This document shows, one piece after another, positions 35,101 through 44,847 of a stretch of DNA of 64,000 nt. The notes under the pieces were generated by a model. That model ran no database searches and was not told the DNA's origin. It saw nothing but the letters and a program-made list of their open reading frames with translations. The stretch is from Enorma phocaeensis (GTDB lineage Bacteria; Actinomycetota; Coriobacteriia; Coriobacteriales; Coriobacteriaceae): positions 728,451 through 792,450 of the forward strand of contig NZ_LT891970.1 of NCBI RefSeq assembly GCF_900186505.1, in the 5' to 3' direction. The position numbers and the translations under genes are program-made. The first letter of the stretch is position 1. Each line of letters opens with the position of its first letter.

Positions 35101-37810
35101 CGAGCGCCCAGGTCCAGTAGTCCTCGTTGGCGCCATCGTCCACGAAGTCGCCCCCGTGGATCGTGAAGGCGGCATCGGGGAAGGTCCCGCGCGCGGCGGA
35201 GAGGGTGTTCAGGTAGACATCGTAGTCCGATTCGACCATGCCCTGGGAGTCGTTGACGTCGATGAACGTGAAGGCGTCCGCGTCATCCGCCTCGCCGCCC
35301 GTGGTGAAGGCGATGGCATCGCTCCAGTAGCCGTGCTCGGCATCGCCCACGCGGTAGAAATAGTCGGCGTTCTCGGCAAGGCCGGTCACCGTGGCGGAGT
35401 GCTTCATCGCCTGCTGGGTGCCATACGTGGTCACGAGCCCAAGGTTGAGCTGGGTTCTGGGCTTTGTGACCTCCTCGGAGCTCGCATCGACCTCGGCGAC
35501 GATGTCCTCGAAGGCGGCATCCGTGGCCACCTGCACGGTGCCCTGAGCCACGTTGGTGCCGGTGTACCAGCGGATGTTGCGCGAAGTCGTTGGGTCTGCG
35601 CCCAGCGTCATCGTGACCTGCGTGGGCAGAAGGCCGTTCTCCACCGAGGGCGCGGGCGCCTCGGTGGCCCCGTCGAAGGTGATGGTGCGGCCCTCGCCGC
35701 CGATCGTGTCGTCGGCGCCGTTGGTGTCGTAGAGCATGGAATCGCAGATGTCCCCCACGAGGTTGCCCATGCCCGTGAGGAAGCTCGGGCTCATGTACTC
35801 GTTGATGAGCCCGTCGATAAGCCCGCGGATGGCGGTCTCGTCGAATCCGAACGTCTCGAGCGTCGCCTTGAGGTTCCCGTCATCGGTCACGCTGTCGATC
35901 GCGGTCTTCCACAGGCCGCTGAACGCGATGCCCGTGTCGATGGACGTGTTCGCCAGGACATCGTCCAGGATCGGCATGACGTCGTCGACGAGCAGGACGA
36001 TGAGGTCGCTCACGATGTCGCCCTGGCGGATGGTCGCCACGGCATCGGCCGCCCATGCGGGCGGGTTCTCGGACCCCGCGTAATGGCCGGTGAGAATGAC
36101 GAGGACGAGGTCGTAGATCGTGCGCTGCTCGCCGTCGAGCGAGGAGAGCCCGTAGTTCGACACCCGCGTGACGATCTGGTCGACCTGCCCAAGCAGCCAA
36201 TCGGGGTCGTCGATGTAGCGCGCCTCGATCTTGTCGAGCACGTCGTAGACGATCCGCAGCAGCTGCGCGTCGGTGATGGTCATGTCTCCGATGAGGCCCG
36301 CGGTACCAGAGGGCGACAGCTGGACGCCGCCGTTGCGGTACTCCACGTGCACGCGGCCGATACCCGTGCCGAGCTCGATATCCATGCCGCCTGCGAGCGC
36401 ACCGCGCACGAGGTCGAGGATCGTCGCGTCGAGGTCGATGTCGGGTAGGATCTCGGTGATCCACTGCCGCAGACCCGTCTGCCCGATCTCCTGCAGCATG
36501 GGGCGGAGCATGCCGTTGGCCATGTTGTTGAAGAGCGTCTCGGGATAGAGTCGCTCCTGGGTGTAGGCGAGGAAATCGTCGATGTGTGTGGTCTGGCCCG
36601 TATGGTCGGTGAAGTCGATCGAGGTCACGCCGCGCGAGCTCACGGTGAACGTCTCGTGCGTCCGCTGGGTGCCGTCATCGAGCGGCTCGCCCTTGGCGAC
36701 GGTCACCGTGCGCATGGGGCTCTTCCAAGAGGAAAGCGAGCCCGTCTCCAGGTCGGTGATGCGGTTCCCGCTCACCGTGGTGTACTCCGCGATGTCGTTC
36801 GCGTGCATATGGCCGGTGAAGATGTAGCGCATGCCGGCGTCGGCCAGCTCGGTCGCCACGTTCTGCCAGTCCTCCACGACGTACTCGGAGAGAATGTCCT
36901 CCTCGCCCTCAAAGTGCGGCACGAGACCGTGGTGCATGAGCCCGATCACGGTGTCGCCCTCGCCGTCCGCCTCGCGCACGCGCTCGGTCACCCAGGGAAG
37001 CAGGTCCTCATCAACGCGGCCCGCGGTGATGTGCTCGTTGGTGTCGTAACCAGTGCCGGCGTCAGGGCTGTACATACCGGAATCGATGGCGACGATCGTG
37101 AACCGGCCGAGGTCGACGGCATATGAGAGCTCGCCGGCCTGCTCACCGGAGACGGGGTTCGCGAAGTACCGCGCATCGAAATCGCCGTTGTAGCCGAAGT
37201 TCGCGTAGATTTCCTTGAACTCGTCGGGCGTGGTGGTCTGCGCGCTCTCCTTGTATCCGTTCTCGAACGTGCATGCGTCCTCGTAGTTATATATGTCGTG
37301 GTTGCCGTTGATGACGAAGACCTCGGTCTCGGTCTCGTCCTCGAGCTCCTGGAACTTGGCCGCCAGGTCGCGGTGCCCCTGGATCTCGCCGTCCTTGGTG
37401 AGGTCTCCCGAGACGATAAGGATATCCGGGTCGTCCTCGCGCACCATCTCGAGCGCCGCGTCGGCGATGGAGCCGGACTCCTCGAGCATCTTGGGGTCGC
37501 CGCCGACGTAGGTAGTGTAGTCGGCGCAGTCGCTCACGAAGTTCACGGGGTAATAGTGCATATCGGAGAGGACGGCGATGCGCAGCTCGCCGTCATCGGT
37601 GGAAATCCGCGCGGCATCTGCGCCGTCGCCCGAGGAGAACCCGCCGTACGCGACCCCCTCGTTCTCGGCATACGCCACCACGCTTGCAAGCGGCGAGAGC
37701 ATCGCCTGGGCCACCAGGACGAAGCTCACCGCCAGTGCCACGAGCCGACGTCTCACGCCGCTTGCGGCATCTCCCCTTGGGCGGCGGTCCTTCATGCCGG
37801 CATCGTTCAT
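29153..37810 (-). CDS. giant LSSTGD-anchored surface protein with two metallophosphoesterase domains
   Basis: 2885 residues. Signal peptide to about residue 48. First metallophosphoesterase (about 65-380): LSDMHYYP, SGDLTKDG, NGNHD, MHHG and GHMHAND give the full metal-ligand set. A purple-acid-phosphatase-like N-domain (about 735-830) leads a second metallophosphoesterase (about 845-1110): FIDVNDSQ, GGDFVDD, GNHE, LLHKSPYS, GHDHVYN. Then a parallel beta-helix-like region with repeated NGGT and GGTF turns (about 1230-1500), Big2-like repeats, InlB/Flg_new-type repeats (GYVFAGWKTADGTEF, near 2060), an Asp/Pro/Glu repeat, and LSSTGD, a membrane helix and an Arg tail. The start at 37810 has GAGG upstream and yields a good signal peptide. 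Likely hydrolyses extracellular phosphate esters or nucleotides at the cell surface. Second site: the first Asp of the usual DxH is DVND, so metal binding there is less certain. Confidence 0.85.
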   Translation of the reverse strand: MNDAGMKDRRPRGDAASGVRRRLVALAVSFVLVAQAMLSPLASVVAYAENEGVAYGGFSSGDGADAARISTDDGELRIAVLSDMHYYPVNFVSDCADYTTYVGGDPKMLEESGSIADAALEMVREDDPDILIVSGDLTKDGEIQGHRDLAAKFQELEDETETEVFVINGNHDIYNYEDACTFENGYKESAQTTTPDEFKEIYANFGYNGDFDARYFANPVSGEQAGELSYAVDLGRFTIVAIDSGMYSPDAGTGYDTNEHITAGRVDEDLLPWVTERVREADGEGDTVIGLMHHGLVPHFEGEEDILSEYVVEDWQNVATELADAGMRYIFTGHMHANDIAEYTTVSGNRITDLETGSLSSWKSPMRTVTVAKGEPLDDGTQRTHETFTVSSRGVTSIDFTDHTGQTTHIDDFLAYTQERLYPETLFNNMANGMLRPMLQEIGQTGLRQWITEILPDIDLDATILDLVRGALAGGMDIELGTGIGRVHVEYRNGGVQLSPSGTAGLIGDMTITDAQLLRIVYDVLDKIEARYIDDPDWLLGQVDQIVTRVSNYGLSSLDGEQRTIYDLVLVILTGHYAGSENPPAWAADAVATIRQGDIVSDLIVLLVDDVMPILDDVLANTSIDTGIAFSGLWKTAIDSVTDDGNLKATLETFGFDETAIRGLIDGLINEYMSPSFLTGMGNLVGDICDSMLYDTNGADDTIGGEGRTITFDGATEAPAPSVENGLLPTQVTMTLGADPTTSRNIRWYTGTNVAQGTVQVATDAAFEDIVAEVDASSEEVTKPRTQLNLGLVTTYGTQQAMKHSATVTGLAENADYFYRVGDAEHGYWSDAIAFTTGGEADDADAFTFIDVNDSQGMVESDYDVYLNTLSAARGTFPDAAFTIHGGDFVDDGANEDYWTWALDDDANVAQGMAMAPAAGNHEARSDVEGITDANPIISHFNLANVPEGQDLSTGVYYSFEYQNATFAVLNTNDLGADGGISQEQYDWAYQTLSAADSEWKIVLLHKSPYSNGPHQADGDVVAIRAQMDALAAACDVDVVLSGHDHVYNRTPYLVRGEAQTVTTETQTYQGTNYETAVNPNGCVFIIAGTCGVKNYAQDTTGGIPSQVALDLSVPVYTGFTIDGDHLYYRAYSVNGDTSDLVDSFAISKAEEETPAWKLVEEQIAALPEQSEVALGDAASIEAAREAYDGLSAEDQSQVSNLDRLVAAERMLALLQDVDGKRTVTVSDHDDFTAAINDPGVGTIITQGTIEFDEGGLFDDGDREIYISRDVVVRGTGELRYCRFHVQNGATLVLADSVYVNNTRSQGSLYDALNPVEVNGGGTLITQDSVSLRTEYGTGGSDEGVAVKLMGAGATAILGSSGTYWGSEAAVLSTASGTTLVINDGTYNAKNSNRVVIDTHGDATVNGGTISSMWISGTLRVNGGTFEHQDSASSNWTPLAVSGGDAYITGGTFESYNGRDGNASIKLENGARLHILADTDGAVRIGDVSAYVGSPSTTDYENVRLGYVRANGWNGSEDGIYRVDGAVSASSVEEIAALGGSHLSTDDVSDNGSYMTAVLPDGTSTVFGRYWLYGGSGGKGAPAGSGIIGSGDVIVYGPVRTIQNNPVTGVTIDGDATRLVDLNQEGADTLHLTGYTTPANAFDNGITWSSDDAQTASVEELNGQGVVTIKQAGGANITATSDSNQDVSASVEVIAVRPELAGADMLDDETSTATYAADKGFESAAYDDRLTWQYSVSDQTIATIDAETGELTKVAAGSVIVTATLCLDGKPTGITVAKDVVLKAVPEAPEVDIVNGLIDVQVTDANEAMAAEHGPQTFEALIDNSEGANDSYTIGEVYSEEVAAANPLEAFTNFLGVTRAAKVYKVDVTIYAAPYVAAFDEALGLEAGTHELEGDESVTVTLVWRDGDPSAEPAVEAGWTLANPDAATIAFKVMCKSAQAAPVLTVTPGADHATVTVTGADGAQLYGDIQWSDYETDWTPNTFETLPPGTNELPVRSDGTFYIRAAGDETHDPSEASSVTINKVTFKVNEGEGSFSEGSPTTWYLESGEAVGADNMPTVTRDGYVFAGWKTADGTEFDGATTVNGEMTVTAQWTQLVTLTVTPAEGNTGFTYDGSAKTFGFTVEPEGVAADSFTVEYRAADADETDPWTGEAPVNAGTYDVRVTRGADGTYEAYSQLFEDGLVIAKATYATPSVLYSDGEAAGSVRIILQHGDADMYYWSESDDLSDALEAEGNEFEVDHAGTYYVFAPAGGNHNASEVKEVEVIGVTFDDGDGIEGDENEGAVFTEGATEVLMAPGHTLRSWGGMPKVSWDGHELLGWVAPDGSEVTDLTAIEESMTLTAQWNPPAPEPGPVTPTAPTAEQVSQMPGISVSLHGVNELNSEDAEGSHPDVTYAATGESALIAGSLTVAEPVQDQQTGAWTVQVTLDGGAYLDSYSGQYGEHYFADPADQVGERTFALAYNETTGTWAVADGQDAAFAFDITCLTLRPANAEIYVGGESDTGGHFVDQYVVDGQGNAYTVEELNALLSDQTARIAYFDEGGAEILDDTDPGTYEARIVLDGTSRSGEQAVVTVDGEQYVYALEPADLVIRSVSDSVEAERGSLNVNLLGATDAASVRAALAEASGGVVASLPAGTTVNFNGDADVALADVSGVTLLSDDLLPGPREGELVAHAEEQLGVEIGSADTYDFQYLDLVDENQSNAWVSSSLGTDVYWRIPEGADASSVRVYHFAGLHRDYDADDAEVSDLIEASTVETVSLQVDGENGFVSFHVDESGFSPFLMTWEQMEDPGTDPEPDPDPEPDPDPEPEPGDSDSGGPNGNVGGSGDIESAGDGSQVSGSQVASTSDGRLSSTGDSTWLIAGGVALVGTIAVCAGALMRRGRRHRG

Positions 37811-38047
37811 ACCTGTACCTCGACTTCCCCGATCATCCGCGCATCGCGGTTTGCGCACAGCTATCGCACGGAACCTCTACAGTCCACGACAAGCATAGGA
37901 ACGGTTTGTCAGCTGCCCTGCAGGGCGCGGTAAAGGAGTTTCAGGATTTGGTAAGGCAGCAGGTAGAAGGGTTGTCTGCCGATGTGCCCACGGGGAACGG
38001 CCCGTTCAGGGGCCATGACCGGAGCGGTCCACAAAGCCCCCGGGGAG

Positions 38048-38105
38048 CGTCCATATCCGTGTATCTCGATGAATCGGGATCTATCGAGATACACGGATAT
38101 GGACG
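38048..38105. repeat. perfect 23-bp-arm palindrome, type member of the TCTCGAT family
   Basis: The left arm 38048-38070 starts CGTCCATATCCG and ends TATCTCGAT; the right arm 38083-38105 is its exact reverse complement; the loop is 12 bases. No T run follows on either strand, so it is not a plain terminator. Confidence 0.95.
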
Positions 38106-38134
38106 GAAAGACCGCGCCGGCCGTACAGAAAGCT

Positions 38135-38168
38135 CAAGCCGGCCGGGCAGAACGCCCGTGCCGGCTTG
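38135..38168 (-). terminator. typA terminator
   Basis: CAAGCCGGC pairs with GCCGGCTTG, with an inner CGGGC/GCCCG stem around a 5-base loop, 52 bases past the typA stop, followed by a short T-rich AGCTTTCTGT. Confidence 0.7.
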
Positions 38169-38219
38169 AAGGAGCTCCGGCGCTGGACCGGAACGGACGC
38201 CCGCGCTGGGTCGGACGCG

Positions 38220-40058
<1,839 letters not shown>

Positions 40059-40431
40059 GAAGGCTCCTATATTAGTAAGGGTGGTATTACCAGATTGATT
40101 CGGTGAACCAGCAGATTATAGCGCTTAGCGGCACGTTGTCACCTCGCCCGTGCCCGACATGGCCCCCGATGACGGAATCTTTACGAATCCACGTGCAGAG
40201 GACGTGCATAGGTGCTTTCGCATGCAGCTTTTCGGCTCATTATGCTGCGAGCGATGCCGCCGTGCGCCCTCGCAGCAAATATGCATCTTGTGCACCGCTG
40301 TCGTATGTTTAAGGAATTTCTTATTGGCTAATCGTAAATTAATTTCACTTTATAAAATATAATCGTATTATTTTCGATTTATTTTATATAGTTATGCATA
40401 TTCTCTACGATAACGTTGAGCGGTCTCCCAC
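40059..40431. other. AT-rich intergenic stretch upstream of typA
   Basis: Bases 40310-40412 are strikingly AT-rich for this genome and include TTCTCTACGATA at 40401-40412, the motif that recurs in the array at 53998-54218. It probably contains the typA promoter; no gene is seen. Confidence 0.55.
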
Positions 40432-40899
40432 CTAGATGAGCGGCTCCTCCGCACCGGCTGGCGCTGGATCTGCCCACGCGAAGCCATCGCCCTCGCCGGC
40501 GCCCTCGAAGAGAACGTAGGCCGAGTACCCCGTCGGCACCTCCTCCTCATCGGCAAGGCCGCGCTCGTAGAAGCTCACGAGTACCGCATCCGCGAACCCG
40601 TCCTCCAGCTGCACGCCGCCCACATAGCCGATGGCGTACCGCGCGATGGGACCCAGCTTCTCCTTCGCCATGCCAGAAGCGTTCTGCGCGATGCGCGTCC
40701 GTGCCGCCTCGAGGCAGGCCTCCTCGCCATCATCGGTGAACGAAGCTTCGACGCGCGTGCCCTCGGCATCCTCGACGCACGTGATGACACCGGGATCGCC
40801 ACCGTCGGCAAGCTCGTCGAGCATGTAGCCGATCAGGTCGCAAACCATCTCGTCGAGTTCCGGTGAGACCTGGCTCGGTTGCTGTGGCTTCTTGGGCAT
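40432..40899 (-). CDS. hypothetical acidic protein
   Basis: 155 residues, acidic, probably cytosolic: no signal peptide or membrane helix. Starts MPKKPQQPSQVSPELDEMV; the middle has IAQNASGMAKEKLGPIARY. The start at 40899 has AGAGGA seven bases upstream; an ATG two codons earlier overlaps that site. I do not recognise a family. It is a single gene flanked by AT-rich DNA on one side and a palindrome pair on the other. Confidence 0.6.
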   Translation of the reverse strand: MPKKPQQPSQVSPELDEMVCDLIGYMLDELADGGDPGVITCVEDAEGTRVEASFTDDGEEACLEAARTRIAQNASGMAKEKLGPIARYAIGYVGGVQLEDGFADAVLVSFYERGLADEEEVPTGYSAYVLFEGAGEGDGFAWADPAPAGAEEPLI

Positions 40900-41311
40900 G
40901 GGCATTCCTCTCGTTTGCTGCGCTCTATGGTAGCGCATGCACCGCGAAACCGCGGCTGCACGGGTAGCACGACCGCGACGCTCGGCAAAATGTCCATTCT
41001 GCCGCACCTCGATGATGCAGAGACGGTCCCTCCCGGCAGTCGGGCACGCTCAGGAGGGCTCCGACGATGAAAATGGCTATTATTCGGGAGCTCGATGAAC
41101 GGAACCGCGCCTTCGGCAATCGAGATGCCCCAGATTGGCCAGAATCGATCCGATACAGCCCCAAAACGGCTATCTGACAGCATCTCGATTATTTCGAAGA
41201 AATCGAGATGCTGCTATGGGGACATTTCAACCTGAGCGGTGCACGACGCGCCGATGATCGCCGCATACGGGGCACCAGCGGGAAGCGGACCGGATGCCGG
41301 GCTTCGTGCAG
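40900..41311. other. intergenic stretch with two TCTCGAT-family palindromes
   Basis: Between the hypothetical gene and the end of the J-domain gene. It contains the palindromes at 41073-41214; no gene is seen. Confidence 0.6.
41073..41214. repeat. two TCTCGAT-family palindromes
   Basis: The first is imperfect (41073-41142: GGGAGCTCGATGA against CAATCGAGATGCCC). The second is perfect at its core: AGCATCTCGATT (41179-41190) and AATCGAGATGCT (41201-41212) with a 10-base loop. Both begin near GGCTAT, as does the unit at 28951. Confidence 0.8.
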
Positions 41312-41941
41312 CTACAGCCGGGAGGCCTCCTCGGCCACCCTCCGTGCGGCATCGCGCTGGCGCAGCAGGTCGGCGGAGCGCTTGCGCAAGGTCGCGATCT
41401 GACTGGACAGGCTCACGACGTCCACGATACCCCATACCGTAAGCATCGAGGCCACCGAGAAGACGAGCATGCCGAGCGTGCCGCGCATGCGGGAGGTCAC
41501 GAGCATCGCGAGCGCGGCGACCGCCGCCAAGCCGCCCATGCTGCGCCGCCGCTCGCACATGGTGCGCAGCTGCGCCGCCACCGTGAGCCGCGCGGTCTCG
41601 GCAGCGTGCGCCCTAGCCTCTGCCTCGAATCGAATCTGAGCCGGCGAGTCGCTCCCAGCGCCCGCGCCCGAAGCACCGCCCCGCGCTCGCCCTCCGGAAC
41701 TTCGGCCCGTGCCGGCCGCTCCCGAGCGGCGTGCGCTCCCCGCACTCTTGAGCAGCACGTCGCGCGCTTCGTTGATGCGCTTCATCTGTTGCTCGGCACG
41801 CGAGCGCAAACGCTTGTTCTCGCTGAATTTGTCGGGATGGAGCATCTGGGCGAGCTCGCGGTGCGCGATCTGGATCTCCTCGCGCGTCGCGCCCTCGTCC
41901 AACCCGAGCGTCGTCAGCGCCTCATCGCGCGTCATCGCCAC
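41312..41941 (-). CDS. J-domain protein with membrane segment
   Basis: A 209-residue DnaJ-type co-chaperone. The J domain occupies residues 1-65, with the obligatory HPD in LAQMLHPDKF. A Gly/Ser/Ala linker follows, then a hydrophobic pair around 135-175, then a charged coiled-coil-like tail (LRKRSADLLRQRDAARR). It would recruit DnaK to the membrane; the client is unknown. The GTG at 41941 is spaced best from AAGG; the ATG two codons later is the alternative. It lies ten bases after folP-folK, in the same direction, and is probably cotranscribed. Confidence 0.8.
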   Translation of the reverse strand: MAMTRDEALTTLGLDEGATREEIQIAHRELAQMLHPDKFSENKRLRSRAEQQMKRINEARDVLLKSAGSARRSGAAGTGRSSGGRARGGASGAGAGSDSPAQIRFEAEARAHAAETARLTVAAQLRTMCERRRSMGGLAAVAALAMLVTSRMRGTLGMLVFSVASMLTVWGIVDVVSLSSQIATLRKRSADLLRQRDAARRVAEEASRL

Positions 41942-41950
41942 GTCTCGACC

Positions 41951-43663
41951 TTACATGCTGCCGAGCTCGCCGACCACATGGCCGATGCGCTCCTCGGGTT
42001 CCACCACGGGTACGCCTTCGTAACGGAAGAAGCGCGCCGGATCGTGCATGAGGTCCTCGAGCGGCACGAGCACGAAGTCGCGCTCGCCCAGCTTGGGATG
42101 CGGCAGCTGCAGCTTGTTGCCCCCGTGCGTCTCGCCATCCATCCAGAGCAGATCGCAATCGATCACGCGCGGGCCGTTGGGCCTGGCGCTCTTGGTGCGA
42201 TTGCGGCCCATGCGGTTCTCCACATCGAGCAGCTCGTCGATAAGCACGAGCGGCGCCAGCTCGGTCTTGATCTCGATCACGGCGTTGGCAAACGGCGACT
42301 GGCGCGTCTCGTAGGCAGGTTCGGTCTCGTAGATGCGCGAGCAGTTGGACACGCAGGTAAGCGGAATCTCGGCGATGAGGTCGCGTGCGCGCCGGATGTT
42401 ATCGAGTCGCTGGCCCATGTTGGAGCCAAGCGCCACGAACGCGCGACGCGGCTGCGGGCGGGCGACCGCCCAAAAACCATTCAGGAACTGCGCGAAACCA
42501 GCTACGTCGTGCACGCGCACGATGTTCGCACCGTTCTCGATGGCGCCCAGGCACACGCCGAACGTGGCGGCGTCGCGGTCAGCCGCGTCGACGACGCCGG
42601 AGACGGTGCCCACGAAGCGCTTACGCGACACCGCGCACATGAGCGGATAGCCGAGCGACGCCATCTTGGCGGTCTCGCGCTGGATGATCACGTCCTCGTT
42701 GGCGGACTTGCCAAATCCCGCGCCCGGATCGATGCAGATACGCTCGCGCTCCACGCCCGCATGCATGAGAGCTCGCGCCTGATCGGAGAGGAAGCCCATC
42801 ACGCGGCGCATGATGGGGGCAGAATCCGGAAGGGTGAAGCGGCGGAGCTGGGATGTGCTCACATAGGCCTCGGCACGACGCGCCGAGCGACGCATGACGG
42901 CGGCAAGCTGGTCGGTCTGCTCGATGACGCGCGCCTCCTCGTGCGAAGCGACCTCGCGGGCGTCCTCCTCGGCATGAGCCGCTTGCGCTGCAGCCTCGGC
43001 CTCGGCATCTGCTGCTGCCGAACCGTTGGGCAAGTCGCCGAACGGCAGCGGCGGCTGCACCGCGATGCCCAGCTTGCCGCCGAGCACCTTGCCGTGGCCG
43101 CGCTTAGCGCCCTTGCCCGCCGCGGCCTCTTCCTCGGCCTCGCGGGCACGCTCGGCCACGAATGCCGCTGCCGAGGTGTCGAGCTGCACGGCCGTGCGCG
43201 TGCGAGCCGGCGGATCAGAGACCTCGCCCGCATGCACGATGATCACGCCGCAGTTGCTGTTCTTGACGAACTCGACCATCTTGGGATCGGTGAAGCCGGT
43301 GACGTCGTTCACGATGGAGGCGCCCACGCGCACCGCGGCCTTGGCGACCTCGACGTGGCGCGTGTCGATGGAGACGATCGCTCCCTTGGAGGCGAGCGCA
43401 CGGATCACGGGCAGGACGCGTTTGGCCTCCTCGTCGGCATTGACCGGCGTGAACCCCGGGCGCGTGGACTCACCGCCCACGTCGATGATGTCGGCGCCCG
43501 CATCGAGCATCGCTAAGCCATGATCGATGGCTGCCTGCGCGTCGAAGTGCTCCCCGCCATCGCTGAACGAATCGGGTGTGACGTTGAGCACGCCCATGAT
43601 GCGAGGACGGTCGAACGTGAGGGTATGCTTTCCGCAGCGCCAAATCTTGGTGTCACGAGCCAT
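41951..43663 (-). CDS. dihydropteroate synthase - HPPK fusion
   Basis: A 570-residue fusion making two consecutive folate enzymes. Residues 1 to about 400 are dihydropteroate synthase: GVLNVTPDSFSDGG, GGESTRPGFTPV, and later IDPGAGFGK and AVSRKRFVG. Residues about 410-570 are 6-hydroxymethyl-dihydropterin pyrophosphokinase: FVALGSNMGQRLDNI, PFANAVIEIKT, RVIDCDLLWMD, LPHPKLGERDFVLVPL. Between IIVHAGEVSDPP and ICIDPGAGFGK there are about 150 residues where FolP normally has about 35; the extra part is Ala/Glu-rich and contains KGAKRGHGK. The order FolP-FolK is reversed relative to the plant HPPK-DHPS fusion. AAAGGA precedes the start. Upstream of the J-domain gene. Confidence 0.92.
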   Translation of the reverse strand: MARDTKIWRCGKHTLTFDRPRIMGVLNVTPDSFSDGGEHFDAQAAIDHGLAMLDAGADIIDVGGESTRPGFTPVNADEEAKRVLPVIRALASKGAIVSIDTRHVEVAKAAVRVGASIVNDVTGFTDPKMVEFVKNSNCGVIIVHAGEVSDPPARTRTAVQLDTSAAAFVAERAREAEEEAAAGKGAKRGHGKVLGGKLGIAVQPPLPFGDLPNGSAAADAEAEAAAQAAHAEEDAREVASHEEARVIEQTDQLAAVMRRSARRAEAYVSTSQLRRFTLPDSAPIMRRVMGFLSDQARALMHAGVERERICIDPGAGFGKSANEDVIIQRETAKMASLGYPLMCAVSRKRFVGTVSGVVDAADRDAATFGVCLGAIENGANIVRVHDVAGFAQFLNGFWAVARPQPRRAFVALGSNMGQRLDNIRRARDLIAEIPLTCVSNCSRIYETEPAYETRQSPFANAVIEIKTELAPLVLIDELLDVENRMGRNRTKSARPNGPRVIDCDLLWMDGETHGGNKLQLPHPKLGERDFVLVPLEDLMHDPARFFRYEGVPVVEPEERIGHVVGELGSM

Positions 43664-43847
43664 GATGATCCTTTCGCCTCGTCGCCGGCTGAGCGCACTG
43701 CCGGAGACGATCGATAAAGAGCCGGTACAGAGCTTTCACTATTGTATCCGCCCGGCCCCGTGCGATACGTCACCCGCGCAAGGTTCCAGGAAATGCCGAT
43801 GGGCCGGACGGGCGCCCGGGACTGAACGTAGAGCCGAGCGATAAGGG

Positions 43848-44600
43848 CTAGAAGTCGAACGCCTGCGCGATGTCGCAGGAGATCAGCAGGTCCGCGTAGC
43901 GGTCCTGCGGCGTGGGATCACGGTTCACGATCGCGAGCACGTCGCCCGTGAAGTAGCGTATGAGTCCCGCAGCCGGATAGACCACGAGCGAGGTGCCGCC
44001 TATCACGAGCGCGTCCGCCTGGGCGATGGCGCGCACGGCGCCCTCCACCGTCGCATCGTCGAGCGATTCGCCGTAGAGCACCACGTCGGGCTTGACGGAG
44101 CCGCCGCACGCCGGACAAACGGGCACGCCCTGCTCGTCCTCGTGCTCGCGAGCGCATATCCACGCGGCATCGTAGACCGCTCCGCAGCGCTGGCAGATGT
44201 TGCGGTGCACCGAACCATGGAGCTCGTACACGCTCTGGCTGCCTGCAGCCTGATGGAGCCCGTCGATATTTTGCGTCACGACCGCCGAAAGCGTACCTGC
44301 CGCCTCGAGTTCTGCGAGCTTCGTATGGCAGCGGTTGGGCACGGCATCGAGTGCGATCATCCGCTCGCGGTAGAACTCGAAAAACTCCGGCGCATGCTCG
44401 ACATAGAAGCCGTGGCTGAGCATCTCCTCGGGCGGATAGGCGAAATGCTGATGGTAGAGGCCGTCGACGCTGCGGAAGTCGGGGATGCCGCTCGCGGTCG
44501 ACACGCCCGCCCCGCCGAAGAACACCACTCGCTGGTGGGTGCCGAAGAGCTGCCGGAGTGCATCTTGAGCCGCCTTGACCTCGGTAATCGCTGTTTCCAT
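43848..44600 (-). CDS. NAD-dependent protein deacylase, sirtuin
   Basis: A 250-residue class M/U-like sirtuin. NAD-binding GGAGVSTASGIPDFRS, catalytic His in YELHGSVHRNIC, the TQNIDGLHQAAG block, and two CxxC pairs (CQRCG, CPACG) for the structural zinc. It removes acetyl groups from lysines using NAD. Conventionally named cobB, but which bacterial subtype is not decided here. The start has GGGGAGA upstream. Divergent from the exonuclease gene, with about 250 bases between. Confidence 0.9.
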   Translation of the reverse strand: METAITEVKAAQDALRQLFGTHQRVVFFGGAGVSTASGIPDFRSVDGLYHQHFAYPPEEMLSHGFYVEHAPEFFEFYRERMIALDAVPNRCHTKLAELEAAGTLSAVVTQNIDGLHQAAGSQSVYELHGSVHRNICQRCGAVYDAAWICAREHEDEQGVPVCPACGGSVKPDVVLYGESLDDATVEGAVRAIAQADALVIGGTSLVVYPAAGLIRYFTGDVLAIVNRDPTPQDRYADLLISCDIAQAFDF

Positions 44601-44847
44601 GCGCGTCTCCCCTGCCCGTTGCCCTGAAATCCTTTACCCCCTGAGGCGCATCGCGCCGCATGCTCGCCCTCCGCAGAATCCACGAAGCCATGCCGCATGC
44701 TCCCCATCCCCGGCGCGCTCAGGTAGGATAGACCCGAAGGCACACCGGCGCTCAACGCGGACCCAACGGTACGCGCCCCGAGCAAACCGGCCGCTGTGCG
44801 CCAGCGCAAGCCGAGCGCCGCGCACCACCCCGCCCTGAAGGAGCACC

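Larger units (their letters stand above)
37811..38219. other. intergenic region between the giant surface gene and typA
   Basis: Contains the perfect palindrome at 38048-38105 and the typA terminator at 38135-38168. The rest should hold the surface-gene promoter; I see no gene. Confidence 0.6.

Noticed and set aside
25171..36448. Very long open frames on the plus strand opposite the two large surface-protein genes (1141 and 2049 codons).
   Set aside because: They are antisense shadows caused by GC-rich codon use: the composition is implausible (Arg/His/Val/Gly-rich with no domains), no ribosome sites, while the minus-strand proteins have signal peptides, catalytic motifs and anchors.
38048..38105. 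The 23-bp palindrome as an ordinary rho-independent terminator.
   Set aside because: No T run on either strand, and a separate terminator for typA lies at 38135-38168.
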